DNA of 23,743 nt from an uncultured Eubacterium sp. (GTDB lineage Bacteria > Bacillota > Clostridia > Lachnospirales > Lachnospiraceae): positions 1-23,743 of the forward strand of contig CAJUIH010000049.1 in assembly GCA_910586045.1 (NCBI GenBank). The letters run 5' to 3'. Made by a program: the position numbers and the translations under genes. The notes below the pieces were generated by a model. It was not told the origin of the DNA. It worked only from the letters and a program-made list of their open reading frames with translations, and searched no databases. Each line of letters opens with the position of its first letter. Within the stretch, counting starts at the first letter, position 1. Below are positions 6,411 through 14,926 of the stretch, in pieces.

Positions 6411-8300
6411 ATGAGTAAAATCATAGGAATTGACTTAGGAACTACAAATAGCTGCGTGGCTGTTATGGAAGGCGGCAAACCAACGGTAATTGCAAACCAG
6501 GAAGGCGCAAGAACGACACCGTCCATCGTGGCTTTTACAAAAACAGGAGAGCGTCTGGTCGGGGAACCGGCGAAACGCCAGGCCGTAACAAATGCGGAAA
6601 AAACAATCATTTCCATCAAGCGGGATATGGGTACCGACCATGGCAGGACGATTGAAGGCAAAAAATATTCGCCGCAGCAAATTTCCGCAATGATCTTGCA
6701 AAAGCTGAAAGCGGATGCGGAAAGCTATCTTGGAGAAAAGGTAACAGACGCGGTTATTACGGTGCCGGCCTATTTTAATGACGCGCAAAGGCAGGCGACA
6801 AAAGATGCCGGAAAGATCGCGGGCCTGGAAGTAAAACGTATTATCAACGAGCCGACGGCTGCGGCGCTTGCTTATGGACTGGATAACGAGAGCGAACAAA
6901 AGATCATGGTTTATGACCTTGGCGGCGGTACGTTTGACGTATCCATTATTGAAATCGGCGACGGCGTAATTGAAGTATTGTCCACAAACGGGGATACGAG
7001 ACTTGGCGGGGATGACTTTGACCAGAAAGTAACCGATTGGATGATCGCGGAATTTAAGAAAGCGGAAGGCGTGGACCTCTCCGCGGATAAAATGGCGCTG
7101 CAGCGGTTAAAGGAAGCGGCGGAAAAGGCGAAAAAGGAACTTTCTTCCGCGACTACGACAAATATCAACCTGCCGTTTATTACCGCGACAGCGGACGGCC
7201 CGAAGCATTTTGATATGAACTTGACACGGGCAAAATTTGATGAATTGACCAGGGACCTGGTTGAAAAAACGGCAATTCCGGTACAAAACGCGTTAAAAGA
7301 CGCGGGGCTTAACAACAGCGACATTACCAAAGTACTGTTGGTCGGCGGTTCTACCCGAATCCCGGCGGTACAGGATAAGGTCAAACAGTTGACAGGCAAA
7401 GAGCCGAATAAGAGCTTAAACCCGGATGAATGTGTGGCAATCGGCGCGTCGATCCAGGGCGGCAAGCTTGCCGGGGACGCGGGCGCAGGAGAGATCCTTT
7501 TGCTGGACGTTACCCCGCTGTCTCTTTCAATCGAAACAATGGGCGGCGTTGCAACCAGGCTGATTGAGCGTAATACAACGATCCCGACCAAGAAGAGCCA
7601 GATTTTCTCTACGGCCGCGGACAACCAGACGGCAGTGGACATCAATGTCGTACAGGGTGAACGGCAGTTTGCAAGAGACAATAAATCGCTCGGGCAGTTC
7701 CGCCTGGACGGTATCCCGCCGGCACGCCGCGGTGTTCCGCAGATTGAAGTAACGTTTGATATCGACGCGAACGGGATTGTAAACGTATCCGCAAAAGACC
7801 TTGGTACCGGGAAAGAGCAGCATATTACCATTACGGCTGGTTCCAATATGTCTGACGATGAAATTGACCGCGCGGTAAAAGAAGCGGCGGAATATGAAGC
7901 GCAGGATAAGAAACGCAAGGAAGCGATTGATACGAGAAATGACGCGGATGCTTTTGTATTCCAGACAGAAAAGGCACTGGAAGAAGTGGGCGCAAGCCTT
8001 GACGCGGCTGACAAGGCGGCGGTTGAAGCGGACTTAAATGCGCTGAAAGCGTTGGTAGAGGCAAATCCGCAGGCGGAAAATATGACTGACGCGCAGGTAG
8101 ATGAAATGAAAGCCGCGAAAGAGAAATTAACGGAGAGCGCGCAGAAAGTATTTGCGAAAATGTATGAAAACGCACAGGCTGCACAGGGCGCGGCAGGCGC
8201 TGGCCCGAACCCGTCTGATTTCGGCGGCGCGGCAGGAAACGCGGGCGCTGGCGCGGCACCGGACGATGATGTTGTAGATGCGGACTTCAAAGAAGTTTAA
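6411..8300 (+). CDS. dnaK: Molecular chaperone DnaK (Hsp70)
   Basis: This 629-residue ATP-dependent Hsp70 binds exposed hydrophobic segments in the cytosol and works with DnaJ and GrpE from the same operon. All three Hsp70 signatures are present: GIDLGTTNS at about residues 6-14, YDLGGGTFDVS at about 168-178 and VLLVGGSTRIP at about 308-318. The substrate-binding domain follows and the tail ends DDDVVDADFKEV, the usual acidic terminus. It resembles Gram-positive DnaK in having no large insert in the N-terminal quarter of the ATPase domain. ATG 6411 is preceded by TAGGAGGA with AGGAGG at 6396-6401, 9 nt away; an upstream in-frame ATG at 6372 has no such site. A long minus-strand open frame covering this gene is an artefact of its codon bias. 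Confidence 0.99.
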   Translation: MSKIIGIDLGTTNSCVAVMEGGKPTVIANQEGARTTPSIVAFTKTGERLVGEPAKRQAVTNAEKTIISIKRDMGTDHGRTIEGKKYSPQQISAMILQKLKADAESYLGEKVTDAVITVPAYFNDAQRQATKDAGKIAGLEVKRIINEPTAAALAYGLDNESEQKIMVYDLGGGTFDVSIIEIGDGVIEVLSTNGDTRLGGDDFDQKVTDWMIAEFKKAEGVDLSADKMALQRLKEAAEKAKKELSSATTTNINLPFITATADGPKHFDMNLTRAKFDELTRDLVEKTAIPVQNALKDAGLNNSDITKVLLVGGSTRIPAVQDKVKQLTGKEPNKSLNPDECVAIGASIQGGKLAGDAGAGEILLLDVTPLSLSIETMGGVATRLIERNTTIPTKKSQIFSTAADNQTAVDINVVQGERQFARDNKSLGQFRLDGIPPARRGVPQIEVTFDIDANGIVNVSAKDLGTGKEQHITITAGSNMSDDEIDRAVKEAAEYEAQDKKRKEAIDTRNDADAFVFQTEKALEEVGASLDAADKAAVEADLNALKALVEANPQAENMTDAQVDEMKAAKEKLTESAQKVFAKMYENAQAAQGAAGAGPNPSDFGGAAGNAGAGAAPDDDVVDADFKEV

Positions 8301-8327
8301 TCACAAGGGGCAGGCAGAGGAAGAGTT

Positions 8328-9509
8328 ATGGCAGAGCAGAAAAGAGATTATTACGAGGTTCTCGGAGTCGGCAAGAATGCGGGGGATTCGGAAATAAAAA
8401 AGGCATACCGTGTCCTTGCGAAAAAATACCATCCGGATATGAATCCCGGTGATAAAGAAGCGGAAAAAAAGTTTAAGGAAGCGTCCGAAGCCTATGCCAT
8501 TTTAAGCGATCCGGATAAGCGCAGGCAGTATGACCAGTTTGGTCATGCTGCTTTTGAAGGCGGCGGCGCAGGCGGCGGGGGCTTTGATTTCTCCGGCATG
8601 GATTTCGGGGATATTTTCGGAGATATTTTCGGAGATTTCTTTGGCGGCGCAAGCAGGCGTTCCAGCAATGGGCCGATGAAAGGCGCGAATATCCGCGCCA
8701 GCGTGCGGATTACGTTTGAAGAAGCAGTGTTTGGCTGTGAAAAGGAATTGGAACTGGTTTTAAAGGATGAATGCCAGGACTGCCACGGCAGCGGCGCGAA
8801 ACCCGGCACAACGCCGGAGACATGCGCAAAGTGCGGCGGCAAGGGCAAGGTCATGTTTACCCAGCAGTCGTTGTTCGGCATGGTGCAGAATGTGCAGACC
8901 TGTCCGGACTGTCATGGCACGGGGAAAGTCGTAAAAGAAAAATGTCCGAAATGCCATGGAAACGGATATATTTCCAATAAGAAAAAGATTGCGGTCAGTA
9001 TTCCGGCCGGGATTGACAGCGGACAGAGCGTCCGGATCCGTGAAAAGGGCGAACCCGGCGTAAACGGCGGGCCGCGCGGAGATTTGCTTGTGGAAGTGAT
9101 TATCAGCAGCCATCCGATCTTCCAGCGCCAGGATATGAATATCTTTTCTACGGCGCCGATATCCTTTGCACAGGCGGCGCTCGGCGGTGAAATACGCATC
9201 AGTACGATTGACGGCGACGTACTGTATACGGTAAAGCCCGGGACGCAGACCGATACCAGGATCCGTTTGAAAGGCAAAGGCGTACCGTCTTTGCGCAACA
9301 AAAACGTGCGGGGCGACCAGTATGTGACGCTGGTTGTGCAGGTGCCGACCAGCCTGAGCGCGGAAGCAAAGGAGGCCCTGCGCAAGTACGACGAGGCGTG
9401 CGGCGGTTCTTTAAAGAATCAAAACGGCGCGTCTTCCTCAAGTACAAAGAAAACCGGATGGGGCAAGAAATTTGCGGATAAAATTAAAGATACATTTGAA
9501 GATATCTAG
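8328..9509 (+). CDS. dnaJ: Co-chaperone DnaJ (type A Hsp40)
   Basis: DnaJ stimulates the ATPase of DnaK and delivers substrates. The 393-residue protein has every type A element in order: the J-domain (residues 1-70) with HPD at 35-37; a Gly/Phe-rich linker at about 77-107 with a GDIFGDIFGDFFGG repeat; four CxxCxGxG zinc repeats with cysteine pairs 149/152, 166/169, 192/195 and 206/209; and the two C-terminal substrate-binding domains. The C-terminus is serine- and lysine-rich. It starts 27 nt after dnaK with an AGAGGAAG site a few bases before the ATG. No intact intrinsic terminator follows directly. Confidence 0.99.
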   Translation: MAEQKRDYYEVLGVGKNAGDSEIKKAYRVLAKKYHPDMNPGDKEAEKKFKEASEAYAILSDPDKRRQYDQFGHAAFEGGGAGGGGFDFSGMDFGDIFGDIFGDFFGGASRRSSNGPMKGANIRASVRITFEEAVFGCEKELELVLKDECQDCHGSGAKPGTTPETCAKCGGKGKVMFTQQSLFGMVQNVQTCPDCHGTGKVVKEKCPKCHGNGYISNKKKIAVSIPAGIDSGQSVRIREKGEPGVNGGPRGDLLVEVIISSHPIFQRQDMNIFSTAPISFAQAALGGEIRISTIDGDVLYTVKPGTQTDTRIRLKGKGVPSLRNKNVRGDQYVTLVVQVPTSLSAEAKEALRKYDEACGGSLKNQNGASSSSTKKTGWGKKFADKIKDTFEDI

Positions 9510-9543
9510 ACAGGGAGCTTGAAACAAACGTATGGCCAAGGTT

Positions 9544-9580
9544 CCCGTAGCGGGCAAAACAAGGATTGCCCGTTGCGGGG
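9544..9580 (+). other. Overlapping GC-rich hairpins downstream of dnaJ
   Basis: Three mutually exclusive stems can form: CCCG-tag-CGGG (9544-9554), CGGGCAA/TTGCCCG (9551-9557 with 9566-9572, 8-nt loop) and CCCG-ttg-CGGG (9569-9579). The middle one is the strongest, at 7 perfect pairs. A T-rich stretch appears only later, near 9596-9615, so this is not a standard terminator. It could be a processing or attenuation structure at the end of the dnaK operon. Confidence 0.45.
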
Positions 9581-9766
9581 CAGGCATATTGTCTAAAGTT
9601 TTGGCTCTCTTTTTGCTATTCCTATAGAAAAAACGGCGTGAACTGGTTTGGCAGTTGTGAAAAATGTATAAAAAATAATTTTCATATCAGAAACACTTGT
9701 ATTTTGCTCCAAGATTAGCGAAAATAAATGGCAGGGAGAAATTAACATACGCGGGAGAAAAATGGA

Positions 9767-10285
9767 ATGGCAAAGTCAGAGGACATCATACAAAAGCAGC
9801 ATGAATTTGAGATGTGGCGTATACAGGAAACAGAGCGTCTGGAAACGAAAAAGCAAAATCTCCGCAGGCAGACCAGGCAGATGGAACAGGAACGTATGCA
9901 GTTGAATATCGCAAAAGCGCATTTTCTCCGCCAGCAGGAATTTGAAGAGACGAGAAAAAAGCATGAGGAAAGGCTTTTGGAAACGAAGCGGCAGATCCTG
10001 GAAGGGGAACTGTATAAGCTTGCAGAAGAAAAGAAGCAGTTTGAACAGAAAAAAAGCTTTTATGACCAGGTGGATTCGTATCAGAAAGACGACATTCGAA
10101 AAAAGCCTGCCTCTGTGCAGGGAGCGCTTTTTTTCGCGGGCGTCAACAGCCAAAGTTCGCTGAAAAAGCGTTATAAGGATTTATTGAAAATTTACCATCC
10201 GGACAATAAATGCGGGGATACGGATACGATCCAGGAAATCAACCGGGAATACAAGCGTCTGTTAGAACAGATGAAAGATCCGTAA
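9767..10285 (+). CDS. Small coiled-coil protein with C-terminal J-domain
   Basis: The 172-residue protein has an unusual order for a DnaJ relative. Residues 5-98 are almost wholly charged and heptad-like, rich in Gln, Glu, Arg and Lys (MEQERMQLNIAKAHFLRQQ and similar), and should form one long coiled coil. Residues 118-168 form a J-domain with the HPD tripeptide at 144-146, helix II LKKRYKDLLKIY and helix III IQEINREYKRLLEQ. There are no zinc repeats or substrate domain. The intact HPD suggests that it can still engage a DnaK, probably the one encoded just upstream. The client bound by the coiled coil is unknown. ATG 9767 is used because GGGAG lies about 9 nt upstream. prmA starts 44 nt after it. 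Confidence 0.8.
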   Translation: MAKSEDIIQKQHEFEMWRIQETERLETKKQNLRRQTRQMEQERMQLNIAKAHFLRQQEFEETRKKHEERLLETKRQILEGELYKLAEEKKQFEQKKSFYDQVDSYQKDDIRKKPASVQGALFFAGVNSQSSLKKRYKDLLKIYHPDNKCGDTDTIQEINREYKRLLEQMKDP

Positions 10286-10329
10286 CCGGTACGAATTTTT
10301 TTGCACAGGCAGAAGCGGAAAGGCAGTTT

Positions 10330-11304
10330 ATGAAATGGAATAGATATACAATTGAGACAATTACGGCGGCTGAGGATATGATCAGCGCCCTGCTGCATGA
10401 TCTTGGCGTAGAAGGCGTAGAAATCGAAAACAACGTACCGCTGACCGATGCGGAAACGGGCAGTATGTTTATTGATTTCCCGCTGGAGCTTGCGCCGGAT
10501 GACGGGACAAGCAGGGTCAGCTTTTATCTGGATGCAGCAGCGGATGACCGCGAAATATTGGAACAAGTACGGGCGGCGCTTAAAGATACCGGACGTTTCA
10601 TGGACATCGGCGCCGGAACGATTACGAAAAGCCAGACCGAGGACTTGGACTGGATGAATAACTGGAAACAATTTTTTTCGTCCTTTTCCATTGGAAATAT
10701 TTTCATTAAGCCGACCTGGGAAGAATGGAAAGAGCCGGATCATGGAAAGATTTTAATAGAGATTGACCCCGGGATTTCATTTGGAACCGGAAAGCATGAG
10801 ACGACGCAGCTATGCATCCGCGGCCTGCAAAGCTATATGCAGGCGGGCGCGCAGGTATTGGACATTGGCTGCGGGAGCGGTATTTTATCGATTGCGGCGT
10901 TAAAGCTCGGCGCTTCCCATGTGACGGGCATTGATATTGATGAAAACTGCATTGTTTCGTCGTATGAGAATATGAAAATCAACCATTTTGACGAAACGGC
11001 GGGATATTTTTACGCCGGAAACCTGCTTACGGACGAAGCCGTCCAGCAAAAAGAAGGCTGCGGAACGTATGACTTGGTAACCGCGAATATTTTGGCGGAT
11101 GTAATTATCCCAATGGCGCCGTTTATTGTTCCGTGCCTGAAAGAGGGAGGGATTTTTATTTCCTCCGGGATTATTGATTTTAAAGAGATCCCGGTACGAG
11201 AGGCGGTGGAACAGGCAGGATTTGAAGTGCTGGAAGTAAACCGCGATGGTGAGTGGGTAAACATTACGGCGCGCAAGGTTTCGTATACAGGACGCAGCAT
11301 TTAG
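10330..11304 (+). CDS. prmA: Ribosomal protein L11 methyltransferase PrmA
   Basis: PrmA trimethylates ribosomal protein L11 using S-adenosylmethionine. The 324-residue protein has the small N-terminal L11-recognition domain (residues 1-about 95) and a class I methyltransferase domain. Seen directly are DPGISFGTGKHETTQL at 146-161 (the family signature), the SAM-binding loop DIGCGSG at 178-184 and an ANILADVI motif corresponding to the substrate-binding NxLA segment. ATG 10330 is preceded by GGAAAGG (10317-10323) at 6 nt; an open extension back to 10210 overlaps the J-protein gene and is not homologous-looking. It is followed by rsmE 29 nt later, a pairing common in Firmicutes next to the dnaK operon. 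Confidence 0.96.
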   Translation: MKWNRYTIETITAAEDMISALLHDLGVEGVEIENNVPLTDAETGSMFIDFPLELAPDDGTSRVSFYLDAAADDREILEQVRAALKDTGRFMDIGAGTITKSQTEDLDWMNNWKQFFSSFSIGNIFIKPTWEEWKEPDHGKILIEIDPGISFGTGKHETTQLCIRGLQSYMQAGAQVLDIGCGSGILSIAALKLGASHVTGIDIDENCIVSSYENMKINHFDETAGYFYAGNLLTDEAVQQKEGCGTYDLVTANILADVIIPMAPFIVPCLKEGGIFISSGIIDFKEIPVREAVEQAGFEVLEVNRDGEWVNITARKVSYTGRSI

Positions 11305-11333
11305 CATTTTCGAAGAAAGGCAAGTGATTCGGC

Positions 11334-12086
11334 ATGCATCAGTTTTTTGTGGAAGAAAATCAGGTAGGAAAAGATTTTATCACCATTACCGGCCCGGATG
11401 TGTTTCATATGAAACAGGTTTTGCGTATGAAGCCGGGGGAAATCGTGCGTGTCATCAGCGGCGGCGGACAAGATTACGAGTGCCGGGTGCTGGAACTGAC
11501 GGATACGTTTGTCCAACTGGACATTTTGGACTCGGAAGCTGCGCACACAGAGCTGCCGTGCCGGATCTATTTATTCCAGGCGCTTGCGAAAGGCAGCCGC
11601 ATGGAATACATTATACAAAAAGCAGTGGAACTGGGCGTGTATGAGATTATTCCGGTTGCGATGAAATACTGCGTCGTAAAGCTGGACAGCCGCAAAGAGC
11701 AGGGTAAAATCACCCGCTGGCAGGCCATTGCAGAAAGCGCGGCGAAGCAGTCTAAGCGCAGCAGGATCCCGCTGGTGCGTCCGGTGATGGATTATCCGCA
11801 GGCTGTGGCTTATGCGGGGGAATGCGACTTTCGTTTCGTCCCTTATGAAAATGAACGCGGGATGCAGGCGACCGCTCAGGCGCTGGAATCGTTACGTGCG
11901 ATTGAGCGGGGACAAAGCATCAGCGTCCTGATTGGCCCGGAAGGAGGCTTTTGCGAGGAAGAAATAGACGCTGTGCGTCAACAGATGCAGGTGCTTTCCC
12001 TTGGAAAGCGGATCTTGCGTACGGATACGGCTGCCATCACGGCGATGTCCGTATTAATGCTGCATTTGGAACTGTATTTGGGGTAA
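11334..12086 (+). CDS. rsmE: 16S rRNA (uracil-1498-N3)-methyltransferase RsmE
   Basis: RsmE methylates U1498 of 16S rRNA in the 30S subunit. The 250-residue SPOUT-fold protein shows an N-terminal PUA-like domain (MHQFFVEENQ...FHMKQVLRMKPGE), the central LAKGSRMEYIIQKAVELGV motif, and the C-terminal trefoil-knot SAM site with LIGPEGGF and LGKRILRTDTAAI. Length and motif order are normal. The Shine-Dalgarno-like AGAAAGG (11314-11320) is 13 nt upstream, longer than usual, but no better start is in frame. The desulfurase gene begins 33 nt after its stop. Confidence 0.97.
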   Translation: MHQFFVEENQVGKDFITITGPDVFHMKQVLRMKPGEIVRVISGGGQDYECRVLELTDTFVQLDILDSEAAHTELPCRIYLFQALAKGSRMEYIIQKAVELGVYEIIPVAMKYCVVKLDSRKEQGKITRWQAIAESAAKQSKRSRIPLVRPVMDYPQAVAYAGECDFRFVPYENERGMQATAQALESLRAIERGQSISVLIGPEGGFCEEEIDAVRQQMQVLSLGKRILRTDTAAITAMSVLMLHLELYLG

Positions 12087-12119
12087 GGTTGATAACAACA
12101 GACGAGGGGGATTTACGGT

Positions 12120-13274
12120 ATGGAAGCGTATTTGGACAATGCCGCGACAACCAGGTGCTGCGGGCGCGCGCAAAAAATCGTGCAAAAAACAATGGATCTT
12201 GCATATGGGAATCCATCTTCCCTGCATACCAAAGGCGTGGAAGCGGAAAAATATGTCAAAGATGCCGCGTCCGCCATTGCGAAAACACTAAAAGTATCCG
12301 ACCGGGAAATCTATTTTACATCCGGCGGTACGGAGTCGAATAACTTTGCGCTGATTGGCGCTGCTATGGCGAACCGGCGGGCCGGAAATCGTCTGGTTAC
12401 GACACAGGTTGAGCATGCTTCCGTGTTAAATACGATGGCGTATTTGGAAGGGCAGGGATTTGAGGTCCTTTACCTGCCGGTTGATCGGGACGGGGTTGTG
12501 TGTTTGGATGCATTGCGGGATGCAGTGGACGCGCAGACGATCCTTGTTTCGATCATGCAGGTCAATAATGAAATCGGTTCGATCGAGCCGGTTGCGCAGG
12601 CGGCGTCCATCGTTCATGAAAAAAATCCAAAGGCGCTGTTTCATACCGATGCGGTACAAGCGTATGGAAAAATGCAGATCCGGCCGAAAAAAGAGGGTAT
12701 TGACCTTTTGTCTGCCAGCGGGCATAAAATCCATGGGCCAAAAGGCGTCGGATTTTTGTACGTAAAAGAAAAAACAAAGCTTAACCCGATTATATTCGGC
12801 GGCGGGCAGCAGCACGGCCTGCGTTCCGGCACGCAGAATGTACCGGGTATCGCCGGGTTGGGCGAAGCGGCGCTGGAAGCGTATGAAAATCTGGAAGCAA
12901 AAACGGCACGGTTATATGCGTTAAAGGAATATTTCTGCCGGGAAGCCGGGAAGCTGGATGGGGTCTTTATCAACGGCAAAACCGGGCGCGGGGGCGCAGC
13001 GCATATTGTAAGCCTTTCTTTTCGCGGGATCCGCAGCGAAGTGCTGCTGCATGCTTTGGAAGCGGACGGAATCTATGTATCCGCAGGTTCGGCGTGTTCT
13101 TCGAACCATCGCAGGGTATCCCCGACGCTTCGGGCCATCCGTATGGAAGAAGACCTGCGGGAGAGTGTACTGCGTTTTAGCTTCAGTACGGATACAAAAC
13201 AGGACGAGATTACGTACACCATCGAAAAACTCGCTGAAATTCTGCCGGGTCTGCGCAGGTATGCAAGACGGTAG
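12120..13274 (+). CDS. Cysteine desulfurase (NifS/IscS family), probable ThiI partner
   Basis: This PLP-dependent enzyme removes sulfur from L-cysteine and holds it as a cysteine persulfide. The 384-residue protein begins with YLDNAATT, has histidine 99 in the QVEHASVL segment, the PLP lysine K203 in SGHKIHGPKG, and the mobile-loop cysteine C326 in SAGSACSS. Because thiI follows directly, this copy most likely feeds 4-thiouridine synthesis, as the NifZ-type desulfurase does next to thiI in Bacillus. No iscU/sufU scaffold gene is present here, which supports that view. GAGGGGG (12104-12110) lies 9 nt before the ATG. A small CCCGTGCGGG dyad sits between this gene and thiI. Confidence 0.93.
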   Translation: MEAYLDNAATTRCCGRAQKIVQKTMDLAYGNPSSLHTKGVEAEKYVKDAASAIAKTLKVSDREIYFTSGGTESNNFALIGAAMANRRAGNRLVTTQVEHASVLNTMAYLEGQGFEVLYLPVDRDGVVCLDALRDAVDAQTILVSIMQVNNEIGSIEPVAQAASIVHEKNPKALFHTDAVQAYGKMQIRPKKEGIDLLSASGHKIHGPKGVGFLYVKEKTKLNPIIFGGGQQHGLRSGTQNVPGIAGLGEAALEAYENLEAKTARLYALKEYFCREAGKLDGVFINGKTGRGGAAHIVSLSFRGIRSEVLLHALEADGIYVSAGSACSSNHRRVSPTLRAIRMEEDLRESVLRFSFSTDTKQDEITYTIEKLAEILPGLRRYARR

Positions 13275-13334
13275 GCCCGTGCGGGTGTTTTACACGCAAA
13301 GAAAGTGAGTAAAAAGAAGAAAGGATCAGATTCC

Positions 13335-14537
13335 ATGCAATATCAGGCATTTTTAATTAAATATGGAGAAATCGGCGTCAAAGGAAAAAACCGCCATGTA
13401 TTTGAGGATACGCTGGTCAGCCGGATCCGCAGCGCCTTGGATGCGGTAGAAGGTACATTTGCGGTACGCAAAGAAAACGGGAGGATTTACGTGGAAGCCG
13501 AGGGGGATCATGACGATGAAGACACGCTGGACGCATTGTCGCGGGTGTTTGGCATTGTCGGGATCTGTCCGGTCGTATTGACGCGGGACGAGGGGTTTGA
13601 CGCATTGGCCGCGGTTGTTTTGGATTATATAAAAACGGAATTTGCGCAGCATGCGGACCGCGGGTTTACGTTTAAGGTAGTAACCAGGCGCGCCAGAAAA
13701 AACTATCCGATGGATTCGATGGAAATAAGCGCCGCGCTCGGCGAACGCATTTTGGACGTCTATCCGAACTGTGCGGTTGATGTGCATGCACCGCAGGTAA
13801 CGCTGCATGTTGAAATCCGCAATCAAATCAACCTTTATTCCCGCACGGTGAAAGGGCCGGGCGGTATGCCGGTCGGCACGGCGGGGCGGGCGATGCTGCT
13901 ATTGTCGGGCGGGATCGACAGTCCGGTAGCCGGTTATATGACAGCCAAACGCGGGGTCAAACTAGATGCCGTTTATTTTCATGCGCCGCCGTATACAAGC
14001 GAACGCGCAAAGCAAAAGGTCATAGACCTCGCGGCTATTGTGGCCAGGTATGCGGGGCCAATCCGGCTGCATATCGTTAATTTCACGCAGATCCAGCTTG
14101 CGATTTACGACAAATGCCCGCATGACCAGTTAACGATTATTATGCGTCGTTATATGATGAAGCTGGCGGAGCATTTTGCGCAGGAGGACGAGGACCTTGG
14201 CCTGGTTACCGGGGAAAGCATCGGACAGGTAGCCAGTCAGACGATGCAGTCGATGGCTGTTACGAATGAAGTTTGTTCGATGCCGGTATACCGGCCGCTG
14301 ATTGCGTTTGACAAACAGGAAATTATCGATATTTCTGAAAAAATCGGGACGTATGAAACTTCGATTCTGCCGTTTGAGGACTGCTGCACGATATTTGTGG
14401 CAAAGCATCCGGTGACAAAGCCGAATTTGAAATCGATCCGCAAATCCGAATCACACCTGGAGGCGGTCATCGGGCCGCTGTTTGAAGAAGCGGTTGCGAC
14501 AGCGGAAACGATACGGGTATCAGCAAAGGAAGAGTAA
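13335..14537 (+). CDS. thiI: tRNA 4-thiouridine synthase ThiI
   Basis: ThiI adenylates and thiolates U8 of tRNA. The 400-residue protein has an N-terminal ferredoxin-like segment, a THUMP domain (about residues 60-165) and a PP-loop pyrophosphatase domain with SGGIDS at 191-196, followed by the GESIGQVASQTMQSM and FEDCCTIF segments. It lacks the C-terminal rhodanese domain of the Escherichia coli enzyme, as is normal in Firmicutes, where sulfur comes straight from a dedicated desulfurase such as the one upstream. ATG 13335 follows GAAAGG (13319-13324) at 10 nt; a GTG at 13305 would add only a charged leader. It is the last gene of this block; a 9-bp hairpin follows. Confidence 0.97.
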   Translation: MQYQAFLIKYGEIGVKGKNRHVFEDTLVSRIRSALDAVEGTFAVRKENGRIYVEAEGDHDDEDTLDALSRVFGIVGICPVVLTRDEGFDALAAVVLDYIKTEFAQHADRGFTFKVVTRRARKNYPMDSMEISAALGERILDVYPNCAVDVHAPQVTLHVEIRNQINLYSRTVKGPGGMPVGTAGRAMLLLSGGIDSPVAGYMTAKRGVKLDAVYFHAPPYTSERAKQKVIDLAAIVARYAGPIRLHIVNFTQIQLAIYDKCPHDQLTIIMRRYMMKLAEHFAQEDEDLGLVTGESIGQVASQTMQSMAVTNEVCSMPVYRPLIAFDKQEIIDISEKIGTYETSILPFEDCCTIFVAKHPVTKPNLKSIRKSESHLEAVIGPLFEEAVATAETIRVSAKEE

Positions 14538-14542
14538 AAGAA

Positions 14543-14568
14543 AAGTGCCGGTGCAATAGCCGGCACTT
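14543..14568. terminator. Terminator hairpin between convergent thiI and HPr-like genes
   Basis: AAGTGCCGG (14543-14551) pairs perfectly with CCGGCACTT (14560-14568) across an 8-nt loop. On the minus strand the stem is followed by TTTCTTTTAC, which makes it a fair intrinsic terminator for the HPr-like gene. On the plus strand the tail is only TCCATTAT, so it should act more weakly for thiI. Confidence 0.8.
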
Positions 14569-14582
14569 CCATTATGGAACTC

Positions 14583-14819
14583 TTATGACTCAACTAAGTA
14601 TGGATGGATGACTTCCAGAATTTTATCCAGTTCTTCTTCGGCGTGAATGGCCAGATCAATCGATTTTGACAAATCCAGGCTGAAAATGCCCATAATGGAT
14701 TTTGCATCGATCACATATCTGCCGGAAATCAGGTCGAAATCGTAATCAAACTGGCTAATTGCGTTTACAAAGGATTTTACCTTATCAATCGAGTTTAAAG
14801 AGATCTTTACGGTTTTCAT
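14583..14819 (-). CDS. HPr-like protein lacking the catalytic histidine loop
   Basis: The 78-residue protein fits the HPr fold: its middle reads DAKSIMGIFSL, matching the HPr Ser-46 region, with Ser41 as the counterpart, and its C-terminus has the expected amphipathic helix. The phosphohistidine motif (GLHARP in true HPr) is absent: the equivalent region reads SLNSIDKVKSFVNAI. It therefore cannot carry phosphate from PEP via Enzyme I in the normal way and is better seen as a regulatory or structural paralogue. The start is well supported: AAGGAGGG (14827-14834 in plus coordinates) lies 7 nt from the ATG, and a good promoter lies upstream. Frame extension beyond this ATG is not homologous-looking. 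Its target is unknown. Confidence 0.85.
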   Translation of the reverse strand: MKTVKISLNSIDKVKSFVNAISQFDYDFDLISGRYVIDAKSIMGIFSLDLSKSIDLAIHAEEELDKILEVIHPYLVES

Positions 14820-14871
14820 TATGAATCCCTCCTTGATGAATAATATCGGATGTGGTTCCACCCGTGTGTCT

Positions 14872-14900
14872 ATAGTAGCGTTTTTAGGTATAAATGTCAA
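14872..14900 (-). promoter_or_regulatory. Sigma-A promoter of the HPr-like gene
   Basis: On the minus strand TTGACA (14900-14895) is followed after 17 bp by TACTAT (14877-14872), giving a perfect -35 and a four-of-six -10. The leader to the ATG is about 45 nt. The -35 box lies close to the start region of mtaB on the other strand. Confidence 0.7.
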
Positions 14901-14926
14901 TAGAGGGAAGAAAAGAGTGTAAAAAC

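Noticed and set aside
6911..8290. 459-codon open frame on the minus strand across dnaK
   Set aside because: It is exactly antisense to the well-supported dnaK gene, has low-complexity Ser/Ala-rich content and no ribosome binding site. Such mirror frames are a known effect of codon bias in Hsp70 genes.
13275..13291. CCCGTGCGGG followed by TGTTTTAC between the desulfurase gene and thiI, as a terminator
   Set aside because: The stem is only 3-4 bp with a tiny loop, and the two flanking genes belong together functionally. It is too weak to call.
14841..14866. T-box-like GGGTGGAACCAC in the leader of the HPr-like gene (minus strand)
   Set aside because: It resembles the T-box core, but the leader from the predicted promoter is only about 45 nt, with no room for Stem I or a terminator pair, and the gene is not an amino-acid gene.
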